From positions 1-33,209 of the forward strand of contig CALUNB010000030.1 of the NCBI GenBank assembly GCA_944321885.1: a DNA stretch of 33,209 bases. The letters run 5' to 3'. A model generated the notes under the pieces. It was given only the letters and a program-made list of their open reading frames with translations. It was not told the DNA's origin and ran no database searches. The stretch is from an uncultured Bacteroidales bacterium (GTDB lineage Bacteria; Bacteroidota; Bacteroidia; Bacteroidales; P3). Below, piece after piece: positions 1 through 6,540 of this stretch. Each line of letters starts with the position of its first letter. Within the stretch, counting starts at the first letter, position 1. The position numbers and the translations under genes were made by a program.

Positions 1-180
1 CTCGGCCAAACTCAAACCGTGCCGGTTTGGTTCGGCGCTCGGTTTGCACTGTTTTTCGAGTCTCGAACTCAGTCACGTACTTCAGTACGTGACTGAGTTC
101 TCGCTCTCAGCGCCTTGCATCTTACTCACTCTGACACACCGCCTGAGATTTATTTCAAATCCCTATTTTGATACACCCTC
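1..180. repeat. 180-bp dispersed repeat, copy 1 (inverted relative to 4560-4739)
   Basis: The reverse complement of 4560-4739 aligns to these bases without gaps; I count 8 mismatches in 180. Seven of them lie in one arm of the central palindrome (65-100) and one at position 61. Position 1 is the window edge, so the copy may continue to the left. Bases 119-143 are the inward-facing arm of the short hairpin-repeat family described elsewhere, and the 37 bases after it (144-180) are also conserved between the copies. It ends 13 bp before the rpsA stop codon, so it occupies the rpsA 3' flank. Confidence 0.93.
65..100. repeat. perfect 17-bp palindrome inside repeat copy 1, possible hairpin downstream of rpsA
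   Basis: Bases 65-81 and 84-100 are exact reverse complements separated by the two bases TC. It lies about 95 bp downstream of the rpsA stop on the minus strand. There is no T-run on either side, so a classical intrinsic terminator is not evident; it could still act as a 3' stabilising hairpin. The same position in copy 2 has a degenerate second arm. Confidence 0.8.
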
Positions 181-193
181 ATGGCGGGAAGGA

Positions 194-2020
194 TTATTGC
201 TGGTTCTTCTTTTCAGCGGCTTCCATGGCATCTTTCAAGTTGGAAAGAGCTTCGATGTCGCCCAAGGTCGTCTTTTCGGAAGATTCGTTGAGCTTCTTCA
301 TGGCCTTGGCCGTGTTGTCGGCGTTCTTACGGTTTTCGTTTTCAGCCTTGGCACGTTCTTCGGCAGCTTCTTCCTGGTGGATGCGGGCGTGGGAAACCAC
401 GATACGCTTGTTGTCCTTGTTGAACTCGATAACCTTGAAGTCGGCTTGTTCATCGGCTTTGAGGCTCGTACCGTCGGCCTTTACCAAATGGCGGCTCGGG
501 CAGAAACCTTCCACGCCGTAAGGCAATACGATGATGGCACCCTTGTCGTTGACCGAAGAAACAGTTCCCCTTTGCAAGCTGCCTACCGAGAACAGAGTTT
601 CGTAAACATCCCAGGGATTTTCTTCCAATTGCTTGTGACCCAGACTCAAACGACGGCCTTCGATGTCGATGTCGAGTACGACCACATCGATTTTTTCGCC
701 AATCTTGGTAAATTCGGCCGGGTGTTTGATTTTCTTGGACCAGCTCAGGTCGGAAATGTGGATCAAACCATCGATGCCTTCTTCCAATTCCACGAAAATA
801 CCGAAGTTGGTGAAGTTGCGGACCGTAGCCGTATGACGCGAACCAACGGGGTACTTTTCAGCGATGTGTTGCCAAGGATCGGGCGTCAGTTGTTTGATAC
901 CCAAGGACATCTTGCGTTCTTCGCGATCCAAGGTCAAGATGACGGCTTCCACTTCGTCGCCTACCTTGAGGAAATCCTGGGCCGAGCGCAGGTGCTGCGA
1001 CCAGGACATTTCCGAAACGTGGATCAAGCCTTCCACACCGGGAATGATTTCCACGAAAGCCCCGTAGTCGGCCAAAACCACTACTTTGCCCTTCACTTTG
1101 TCGCCTACTTTCAATTCCGGGTCGAGCGAATCCCAAGGATGCGGGGTAAGTTGCTTCAGACCCAAGGCGATACGTTTCTTGTTCTCGTCGAAATCCAAGA
1201 TGACGACATTGATTTTCTGGTCCAGTTTCACCACTTCTTCGGGGTGGTTTACGCGGCCCCAGCTCAGGTCGGTGATATGGATCAAACCGTCTACGCCGCC
1301 CAGGTCGACGAATACGCCGTAGGAAGTGATGTTCTTGACGGTACCTTCCAGAACTTGTCCTTTTTCCAGCTTGGACATGATTTCGGCCTTCTGCTGTTCG
1401 ATTTCGTCTTCGATGAGGGCCTTGTGCGAAACCACCACGTTCTTGTATTCATGGTTGATTTTGACAACCTTGAATTCCATTGTCTTGTTGACGAACACAT
1501 CGTAGTCGCGGATGGGTTTCACGTCGATTTGCGAACCGGGGAGGAAGGCTTCGATACCGAAGACGTCCACAATCAAGCCGCCTTTGGTACGGCTCTTGAC
1601 GAAACCGGTAATGATTTCCTGGTTGTCGTAAGCTTCGTTGACACGTTCCCAGGATTTGAGGATACGGGCCTTCTTATGGGAGAGGACCAATTGGCCGGTG
1701 GCGTCTTCTTGGCTTTCCACGTAAACTTCCACCTTGTCGCCCGGTTTGAGGTCGGGATTGTAGCGGAATTCGGAAACGGGGATGATACCGTCGGACTTGT
1801 ATCCGATGTTAACCACCACTTCGCGGTTGTTCTTGGAAACCACGGTACCTTCGATGACTTCTTGGTCGGCAATCTGCTTTAGCGTGTTGCCGTACTGTTC
1901 GTCCATCGGGTCTTTCGGACCTTCGTTCTTGGCGTTGTCTTTTTCTTTTCTGATTTTGTGGTGTTCGAGTTCATCCCAGTTGAAGTCCTCGATACCGGCT
2001 TTGGCTAATTCTTCTGCCAT
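194..2020 (-). CDS. rpsA: 30S ribosomal protein S1
   Basis: 608-residue ribosomal protein S1, which binds mRNA on the 30S subunit and helps load structured or leader-poor messages. Six S1/OB-fold repeats are visible, at roughly residues 48-115, 133-200, 218-286, 303-373, 390-460 and 477-545. Repeats 3 to 5 carry the classic G-V/I-x-G-L-I-H-I/V-S/T pattern followed by DLSW or EMSW. The C-terminus is a charged Lys/Glu/Asn tail of about 50 residues. The start chosen is the ATG at 2018-2020 (MAEELAKAG), because the 12 codons upstream are not S1-like; AGGAA lies about 12 nt before it. It has its own promoter (2161-2194) and a structured leader. Length and domain count fit the Bacteroidota form. 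Identification is secure. Confidence 0.97.
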   Translation of the reverse strand: MAEELAKAGIEDFNWDELEHHKIRKEKDNAKNEGPKDPMDEQYGNTLKQIADQEVIEGTVVSKNNREVVVNIGYKSDGIIPVSEFRYNPDLKPGDKVEVYVESQEDATGQLVLSHKKARILKSWERVNEAYDNQEIITGFVKSRTKGGLIVDVFGIEAFLPGSQIDVKPIRDYDVFVNKTMEFKVVKINHEYKNVVVSHKALIEDEIEQQKAEIMSKLEKGQVLEGTVKNITSYGVFVDLGGVDGLIHITDLSWGRVNHPEEVVKLDQKINVVILDFDENKKRIALGLKQLTPHPWDSLDPELKVGDKVKGKVVVLADYGAFVEIIPGVEGLIHVSEMSWSQHLRSAQDFLKVGDEVEAVILTLDREERKMSLGIKQLTPDPWQHIAEKYPVGSRHTATVRNFTNFGIFVELEEGIDGLIHISDLSWSKKIKHPAEFTKIGEKIDVVVLDIDIEGRRLSLGHKQLEENPWDVYETLFSVGSLQRGTVSSVNDKGAIIVLPYGVEGFCPSRHLVKADGTSLKADEQADFKVIEFNKDNKRIVVSHARIHQEEAAEERAKAENENRKNADNTAKAMKKLNESSEKTTLGDIEALSNLKDAMEAAEKKNQQ

Positions 2021-2160
2021 TGTTTGGATAAATTCCTGTGGTAGACCTTGCCACAACCCGGAAACGGCTCGGTCTGCCTTGTTTGACTTTTTGTTGGTTT
2101 GCCCGTACCGGGTTTCGCCTTGGGAACCTTGGGTTCCCGGCCTGCGGGCAAAACGAGCCG
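2021..2160 (-). promoter_or_regulatory. structured 5' leader of rpsA
   Basis: About 135 nt of leader lie between the predicted transcription start and the rpsA ATG. It contains a perfect 7-bp hairpin (2122-2128 with 2132-2138, loop of 3) and a smaller one (2102-2105 with 2109-2112, loop TAC). S1 is autogenously regulated through its leader in Escherichia coli; a similar role here is inference. No Rfam family was recognised. Confidence 0.45.
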
Positions 2161-2194
2161 CAAAGGTAGTAAAAAATAGTGGATTACAGGCAAA
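2161..2194 (-). promoter_or_regulatory. Bacteroidota-type promoter of rpsA
   Basis: On the minus strand TTTG (2191-2194) is followed after 22 nt by TACCTTTG (2161-2168), an exact match to the TAnnTTTG -7 element of the Bacteroidota housekeeping sigma factor. The -33 box is about 24 nt downstream of the ATPase stop, so rpsA has its own promoter rather than relying on readthrough from the ATPase gene. Confidence 0.72.
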
Positions 2195-2217
2195 AATGAG
2201 TTCGGGACGGGATAAAA

Positions 2218-3498
2218 TCAGTTTTTTAACATGCTGACAGGGACTACGAGGACATTATCCTTGCGGGTATATGCGAACTTTCCTGTTGCCGTTAGTACCA
2301 TTAAGAAGGAAGGGGCTGGTATCTTGCCGGTGTCTATCTTGCCGGCAAGTTTTAGTAAAGACGCAGCACCTTCTTCGATGGGGCGGTTTCCTCCTAATTT
2401 GATTTCAATCAGGCCGTAATGGCCGTTGCGAAGATGGACCACGGCGTCGCATTCGAGACCGTTTTTATCCCTGTAATGGTAGACTTCGCCATCGAGTGCT
2501 TGGGTGTAGACTCGCAAGTCCCTGATACAAAGTGTTTCAAAGAAAAGTCCAAAGGTGTTCAAATCGTTCATCAGGTTTTTGACGCCTAATCCGAGGGAGG
2601 CGGTCGCAATAGAAGGGTCGACGAAATACCGGGTATCTGCGGTGCGTATGGCGGTGCGGGAGCGCAAATTCGGATTCCAAGCGGTCATGTCTTCTATGAC
2701 AAAAATCTTGCGCAAAGCAGAGAGGTAGGAGAACAGCGTGTTTTCACTGCAAGAATGGTCATTCTCTTGGATGTCTTGCAACAGTTTGGCGGAAGTGGTC
2801 TGGGATGCTTGAGCCCGAGCATAAATCCGTAACAGGCGGTTTACTCTGGCTGCATCGCGGCTGATACCATCCATCCGTTGCAGGTCTGAATGCACCAGAC
2901 CGTCCACATAGTTGAAGGCAATATCCAGAGCCGCCTCGGTGTCAAGCTGGGTCACCATGGGCCATCCGCCACGGCAGGTCAGATAGGCCATCTTTTCCAA
3001 GCTACTATCTATTTCATGTGTTTCTCCTATTTGGGTTGAACCTTCAAACAAGGCTTGCAGGCTTATTTTCCCGGATGAATCGCCGGATTCCCAGAGGGAC
3101 ATGGGACGCATGGTCAGCCAGGACATGCGCCCTGTACCGGTGTGATGTATTTTTTCTTGATTGGCAGGAACGGCGGAACCTGTCAAAAGGAATTGGCCTG
3201 GTTTTTGGCGGGAGTCTATGGCATGACGGACGGCATCCCAGAGTTGCGGGGCAAGCTGCCATTCATCGAGCAGGCGAGGAGTGTCGCCCTCCAGAAGTAG
3301 CGAGGCGTTTAATTCCGCGAGTTGAAGATAATCTTGTCGGGATGTATCCGATAAATACACTTCGCTTTGGGAGTATTGTGCGGCGGTAGAGGTTTTGCCA
3401 CACCATTTCGCACCTTCAATGACGACGGCTCCGGCGGATTTTAACTTTCGTTCCACCAAACTATCGGCGATTCGTGGGCGGTATTGCGTCTTGTCCAT
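2218..3498 (-). CDS. AAA ATPase with C-terminal DUF4143 (PD-(D/E)xK-like) domain
   Basis: 426-residue protein of the widespread AAA_14/DUF4143 family, whose cellular role is generally unknown. Seen: Walker A G29-A-K-W-C-G34-K35-T36, a Walker B-like LLDEW around 76-80, the sensor-like LTGSA at 105-109, and the family motif RPMSLWESG after a TGTGR stretch. The C-terminal domain shows a nuclease-fold pattern, D351 followed by E365-I-K367 in an IEIKLGG context, typical of DUF4143. Length is usual for the family and both active regions look intact. These genes are often accessory and found near defence or toxin-like genes. Here the neighbour across a 355-bp spacer is a divergent HEPN/Abi-like gene. 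DNA or substrate targets cannot be predicted. Confidence 0.9.
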   Translation of the reverse strand: MDKTQYRPRIADSLVERKLKSAGAVVIEGAKWCGKTSTAAQYSQSEVYLSDTSRQDYLQLAELNASLLLEGDTPRLLDEWQLAPQLWDAVRHAIDSRQKPGQFLLTGSAVPANQEKIHHTGTGRMSWLTMRPMSLWESGDSSGKISLQALFEGSTQIGETHEIDSSLEKMAYLTCRGGWPMVTQLDTEAALDIAFNYVDGLVHSDLQRMDGISRDAARVNRLLRIYARAQASQTTSAKLLQDIQENDHSCSENTLFSYLSALRKIFVIEDMTAWNPNLRSRTAIRTADTRYFVDPSIATASLGLGVKNLMNDLNTFGLFFETLCIRDLRVYTQALDGEVYHYRDKNGLECDAVVHLRNGHYGLIEIKLGGNRPIEEGAASLLKLAGKIDTGKIPAPSFLMVLTATGKFAYTRKDNVLVVPVSMLKN

Positions 3499-3549
3499 GG
3501 GGTTGTTTTTAGCGACGGAGGGTGTTTTTCTTGTTTTTACAATTTATTG

Positions 3550-3557
3550 CAAATGTA
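3550..3557 (-). promoter_or_regulatory. -7 element of the ATPase gene promoter
   Basis: The minus strand reads TACATTTG, an exact TAnnTTTG match, about 52 nt upstream of the ATPase ATG. The -33 position has no good TTTG and falls inside the first 23-bp repeat unit, so the promoter may depend on a factor that binds the repeats. Confidence 0.55.
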
Positions 3558-3572
3558 TGAATTATTTTCGAA

Positions 3573-3664
3573 TTGCGGTATTTGGCCGGTTTTCGTTGCG
3601 GCGTTTGGCTGATTTTTGTTGCGGTATTTGGCCGGTTTTCATTGCGGTGTTTGGCCGAAAACGG
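3573..3664. repeat. four tandem 23-bp direct repeats
   Basis: Units start at 3573, 3596, 3619 and 3642, each 23 bp long, sharing the core TTGCGGTATTTGGCC followed by GGTTTTC or close variants; the last unit diverges in its final third. They are contiguous, with no spacers. The array overlaps the -33 region of the ATPase promoter, which suggests operator or iteron-like protein-binding sites (inference). Confidence 0.88.
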
Positions 3665-3689
3665 CTTCGGGCCGTTTGGTCTATTTTTT
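3659..3689 (+). terminator. plus-facing hairpin with T-run after the tandem repeats
   Basis: AAACGGC (3659-3665) pairs with GCCGTTT (3671-3677) across a TTCGG loop, and six T residues follow at 3684-3689 on the plus strand. It overlaps the end of the last repeat unit. No plus-strand gene precedes it, so it may end an unannotated short transcript or antisense RNA, or may protect the HEPN gene from readthrough. Confidence 0.4.
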
Positions 3690-3774
3690 CATCCTCCATG
3701 GAAGCACATGCCGGCAGGATTGTTTGATATACAGGGAAAGGATATGGAAAATCAAGAGGTTCGATAGAAAAAAC

Positions 3775-3782
3775 CACCTTTG
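3775..3782 (+). promoter_or_regulatory. possible -7 element for the HEPN gene
   Basis: CACCTTTG matches TAnnTTTG at five of six defined positions (C instead of T first) and lies 72 nt before the HEPN start. No matching -33 TTTG is seen at the usual distance, so this is weak. Confidence 0.25.
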
Positions 3783-3853
3783 CGAAAGGACATAAAAAAA
3801 CCCGGATTCATCACCAGTAACTAAAAGCTGGGAGAGGAACTGCCGGGACTGCA

Positions 3854-4537
3854 ATGCAAAGCTACAAAAAGATGGAATATGACAAGCCGTTCTTCGAAAA
3901 AGTTTTCTCTACCCAACGTATGGAAAAATATTTCAAGCTGTATCCGGGAGATGAACCCCGTGCTATACTTCATTACCGGTGTAATCTTGAATTGGCAGAG
4001 GCATTCTATACAAGTTTGTCAGTGCTTGAGTTAACATTGCGTAATGCTTTGTGTCGGGAGCTGGAGACCATGACAGGCCGAGAGGACTGGTACGCTATCT
4101 TTCCGACTACTCCTGAGCTGACAAGGTTAAATTACTATATTGTGCAGGCCACCAGGCAGATATCAGGAAGGCATGAGAGTATCACTCCATCGAAGATTGT
4201 CGCAGAATTGACACTGGGGTTCTGGGTATCTTTACTAAACAGCGAATATGAGCGTCTGCTGTGGAAGGACTTGCGCAGGGCGTTCCCGTTTATGCCCAAG
4301 AAAGACCGACAGCGGAAGAATGTCTCTGCTCCGTTGAACACAATCCGAACCTTCCGTAATCGCGTATTTCACAATGAACCCATTTGCTGGAATTTGGACC
4401 GGGTGGAGGAAATCCATCGGAAAATGACGACAGCCATGAGTTGGATTAACAAAGATGTTCCGGGTTGGCTCAATCAGATAGACCGGTTCGGTGCCGTTTG
4501 TGAGAATATAAGGCTTGCAATGGGGTGGAAAGAATAG
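3854..4537 (+). CDS. Abi-family (AbiD/AbiF-like) HEPN-domain protein
   Basis: 227-residue helical protein resembling Abi_2-type proteins, a HEPN branch linked to abortive phage infection and RNA cleavage. The N-terminal half carries the family-like stretch from ILHYRCNLELAEAF to LELTLRNAL (about residues 38-66). The predicted HEPN catalytic R-x4-H is R168-N-R-V-F-H173, followed by N-E-P. No signal peptide or membrane segment is seen. An internal ATG at residue 7 (3872) is an alternative start with a more A-rich upstream. This is the only plus-strand gene in the window; it is divergent from the DUF4143 ATPase and convergent with nuoN, and is followed by repeat copy 2. An isolated defence gene or RNase toxin is plausible, but no antitoxin is obvious. 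Function is inferred from the family only. Confidence 0.8.
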   Translation: MQSYKKMEYDKPFFEKVFSTQRMEKYFKLYPGDEPRAILHYRCNLELAEAFYTSLSVLELTLRNALCRELETMTGREDWYAIFPTTPELTRLNYYIVQATRQISGRHESITPSKIVAELTLGFWVSLLNSEYERLLWKDLRRAFPFMPKKDRQRKNVSAPLNTIRTFRNRVFHNEPICWNLDRVEEIHRKMTTAMSWINKDVPGWLNQIDRFGAVCENIRLAMGWKE

Positions 4538-4559
4538 GTATGAAACCTATAAAGAAAAA

Positions 4560-4739
4560 GAGGGTGTATCAAAATAGGGATTTGAAATAAATCTCAGGCG
4601 GTGTGTCAGAGTGAGTAAGATGCAAGGCGCTGAGAGCGAGAACGAAGGAGCGTACTTAGGTACGTGACTGAGTTCGAGTCTCGAAAAACAGTGCAAACCG
4701 AGCGCCGAACCAAACCGGCACGGTTTGAGTTTGGCCGAG
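4560..4739. repeat. 180-bp dispersed repeat, copy 2 (inverted relative to 1-180)
   Basis: Ungapped inverted match to 1-180 with 8 mismatches by hand count. It lies between the convergent HEPN gene and nuoN. The central palindrome is intact in only one arm. Bases 4640-4739 correspond to positions 100 down to 1 of copy 1. Confidence 0.93.
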
Positions 4740-4801
4740 GTGCAGCCTGTTTTCGGTAGCACCATAGCAACGAAGCAGATTGCTCATTATGACACATCGC
4801 C
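4597..4801. mobile_element. 205-bp MITE-like element with 25-bp imperfect terminal inverted repeats
   Basis: The left end GGCGGTGTGTCAGAGTGAG (from 4597) and the reverse complement of the right end GGCGATGTGTCATAATGAG (to 4801) match at 19 of 25 positions over the whole arms. The body has no coding capacity. The arms match the consensus of the short hairpin repeats at 12940, 17326, 18419 and 29171. No target-site duplication was confirmed, and the similarity with copy 1 continues 37 bp beyond the left arm, so the true boundaries are uncertain. Confidence 0.6.
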
Positions 4802-4899
4802 TTTTTCTTTGTCGGAAGAGGTTGTTGCCGTCCTCTTTCACATATAGAGCGGCGTTAAGGTAATCAGCTATATTTTTCGTAATACCCGCTTTCTACATC

Positions 4900-6453
4900 T
4901 TATTCCAAAACAGAAGGCCAGGAAGCGGTGGCGTTCATCGCCGTGCTTCCTTGGGTGTTCAAGGTTTGACCTGGAACCGGATTGGCATCCAAGGTTTCTT
5001 CCACAGCCTTGGGCCTCGAAAGTCCGCACATCTCCATGCTTTCCGTAGCCATGTCGTTGGTCTTGTTGTAGAAGAAGCTGACGATACCCGAAAGCACGAT
5101 ACCGAAGAAGCAGAGCACCATCGCGATGCGGCTGTAACTGTCCGAACGGAAACGGGGCAGCGGGCTTTCGTTGGGGTTGATGAACATGGCCTTGACAATA
5201 AGCAGGTAGTAGAAGAGCGAAATGATGGTGTTGAGCAAGGCAATCAAAACCAGTATGTAATAACCTTGTTGAACCGCCGAGGCGAAGATGAAGAACTTGC
5301 TGAAAAAGCCCGCGAAAGGCGGAATCCCTGCCAAGGAGAACATGGCGAACATCATCAACACGCTCAACCAAGGATTGGTCTTGTACAAACCGTTGTAGGA
5401 GGCGATTTCCGCGTTCCCGCATTGGCGTTCCACCAAGGAAGCCACCCCGAAAGCCGCCAGGTTGGCGAACATGTACACCATCATGTAGTAGAGGATACCC
5501 GTCAGACCTTGGGGCGAAGCGGCCACCACGCCCAAGACGATGTAACCCGCCTGCGAAATCGAGGAATAGGCCAGGAAACGTTTGATGTTCTTCTGCTTGA
5601 TGGCAAAAAGGTTGGCAATCGTGATGCTCAGGATAATGATGATGTACAGCACCGGTCTCCAGGACGCAGCCATGCCCCCGAACACCTTGATGAAAATCGT
5701 GAACAGAGCCACGGCGGCAGCCGTCTTGGAAACCACCGAGAGGTAGGCCGAAACCTGGGTCGGCGCACCCTGGTACACATCCGCCGTCCAGGAATGGTAA
5801 GGAATCAAGGACATCTTGAAGAACAAGCCCGTGGCGAAGAGAATCATGCCCGCAATCTGGAGGGGCGTTCCTTGCAAGGCAACCGGCATGTCGCTGAAAT
5901 AGAGCGTCCCGGTTCCCCCGTAAAGCAGGGAGATACCGAAAAGGGAAATCCCGCTGGCGAAAGCCGCGTTGAGGATGAACTTGGCTCCGGCCTCCGCCGA
6001 GAGCCCATCCTTCTTGCTGAAGGAAACCAAGCAGGACAAAGGAATGGAAGCCAACTCGATACCGATGAAGAACATCAGGAAATGCCCGGCGGACACCATG
6101 AAGTACATGCCTAACAAGGTGCAGAGGGTCAGGAAATAGAACTCACCTTGGGCAATCTCGTGCTTTTCCTCGATCCATTTTTTGGAGAAAAGGAATACCA
6201 GGAGCGTACCGGCGCTCATCAAGGTTTTGGCCAAGGAGGCGGCAGGCGTGGTCTGGTACATGCCCCCGAAAGCTTCCAAGGAGGAAACAGGGAGCAAGGT
6301 TATGACGATTTGCACAACGAACAACAGGCAGGCGAGGGGCTGGAACACCTTGCGGGCCTTGGCGGGGGCAAACAAATCGTAGAGCAGCAAGATTAAAATC
6401 AAGGCTACCAACGAAATTTCGTCGCGCATCATCAGGAATCCGGAGAAATCCAT
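4900..6453 (-). CDS. nuoN: NADH-quinone oxidoreductase subunit N (complex I antiporter-like subunit)
   Basis: 517-residue polytopic membrane protein, one of the three antiporter-like proton-translocating subunits of complex I. About 14 membrane segments are visible. Conserved charges of the proton channel are present: E133 in FFIGIELASIPL (TM5), K213 in GLFFKMSLIPYHSWTADVYQ (TM7), K243 (TM8) and K386 in IPPFAGFFSKFF (TM12). The last 54 residues or so (464-517) form a hydrophilic tail rich in Thr, Asn, Ala and Glu after the last membrane segment. Last gene of the nuo operon, 87 bp after nuoM. It converges with the HEPN gene, with a repeat element between them. Confidence 0.95.
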   Translation of the reverse strand: MDFSGFLMMRDEISLVALILILLLYDLFAPAKARKVFQPLACLLFVVQIVITLLPVSSLEAFGGMYQTTPAASLAKTLMSAGTLLVFLFSKKWIEEKHEIAQGEFYFLTLCTLLGMYFMVSAGHFLMFFIGIELASIPLSCLVSFSKKDGLSAEAGAKFILNAAFASGISLFGISLLYGGTGTLYFSDMPVALQGTPLQIAGMILFATGLFFKMSLIPYHSWTADVYQGAPTQVSAYLSVVSKTAAAVALFTIFIKVFGGMAASWRPVLYIIIILSITIANLFAIKQKNIKRFLAYSSISQAGYIVLGVVAASPQGLTGILYYMMVYMFANLAAFGVASLVERQCGNAEIASYNGLYKTNPWLSVLMMFAMFSLAGIPPFAGFFSKFFIFASAVQQGYYILVLIALLNTIISLFYYLLIVKAMFINPNESPLPRFRSDSYSRIAMVLCFFGIVLSGIVSFFYNKTNDMATESMEMCGLSRPKAVEETLDANPVPGQTLNTQGSTAMNATASWPSVLE

Positions 6454-6482
6454 GGTCGTAAAAATTTATTTTTAATATCCTT

Positions 6483-6511
6483 GAGGGGCGGCGTTCGGGC
6501 GACCCTCTTTT
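6483..6511 (+). terminator. plus-facing hairpin plus T4 in the nuoM-nuoN gap
   Basis: GAGGG (6483-6487) pairs with CCCTC (6503-6507), directly followed by TTTT on the plus strand. In the operon direction no T-run follows, so it should not stop nuo transcription. The stem is short and the call is weak. Confidence 0.3.
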
Positions 6512-6540
6512 CAGTCGTTTATTTACCGGTTGTCAGGATT

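Larger units (their letters stand above)
3499..3853. other. 355-bp divergent intergenic region between the ATPase and HEPN genes
   Basis: No credible gene is present; the short open frames read through a 23-bp tandem repeat that is not a multiple of three. The region holds a minus-strand -7 box (3550-3557), four tandem 23-bp units (3573-3664), a plus-facing hairpin with T-run (3659-3689) and a weak plus-strand -7 match (3775-3782). The remaining 70 bp before the HEPN start contain nothing I recognise. Confidence 0.7.
4538..4899. other. 362-bp convergent intergenic region between the HEPN gene and nuoN
   Basis: No gene is credible here. It contains a 6-bp hairpin overlapping the HEPN stop (4534-4539 with 4545-4550), repeat copy 2 (4560-4739), and the outer arm of the MITE-like element ending at 4801. 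I see nothing recognisable in 4802-4899. Confidence 0.75.

Noticed and set aside
44..1882. Open reading frame of 612 codons on the plus strand opposite rpsA
   Set aside because: Exact antisense shadow of a conserved ribosomal protein gene; the product has no recognisable domain and the long frame follows from the codon bias of rpsA.
3573..3664. Tandem repeats as a CRISPR array
   Set aside because: Units are contiguous with no spacers, and there are no cas genes nearby.
3395..3777. Small open frames through the 23-bp repeat array
   Set aside because: The repeat length is not a multiple of three, and the translated peptides are only repeats in shifting frames; better explained as regulatory DNA.
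4534..4550. Hairpin at the HEPN stop codon as an intrinsic terminator
   Set aside because: Six AT-rich base pairs followed by an A-rich stretch on the plus strand; no T-run, so not supported as a terminator.
1..4739. Composite transposon bounded by the two 180-bp repeats
   Set aside because: No transposase or target-site duplication seen, and the enclosed rpsA is an essential core gene; the copies look like dispersed non-autonomous elements.
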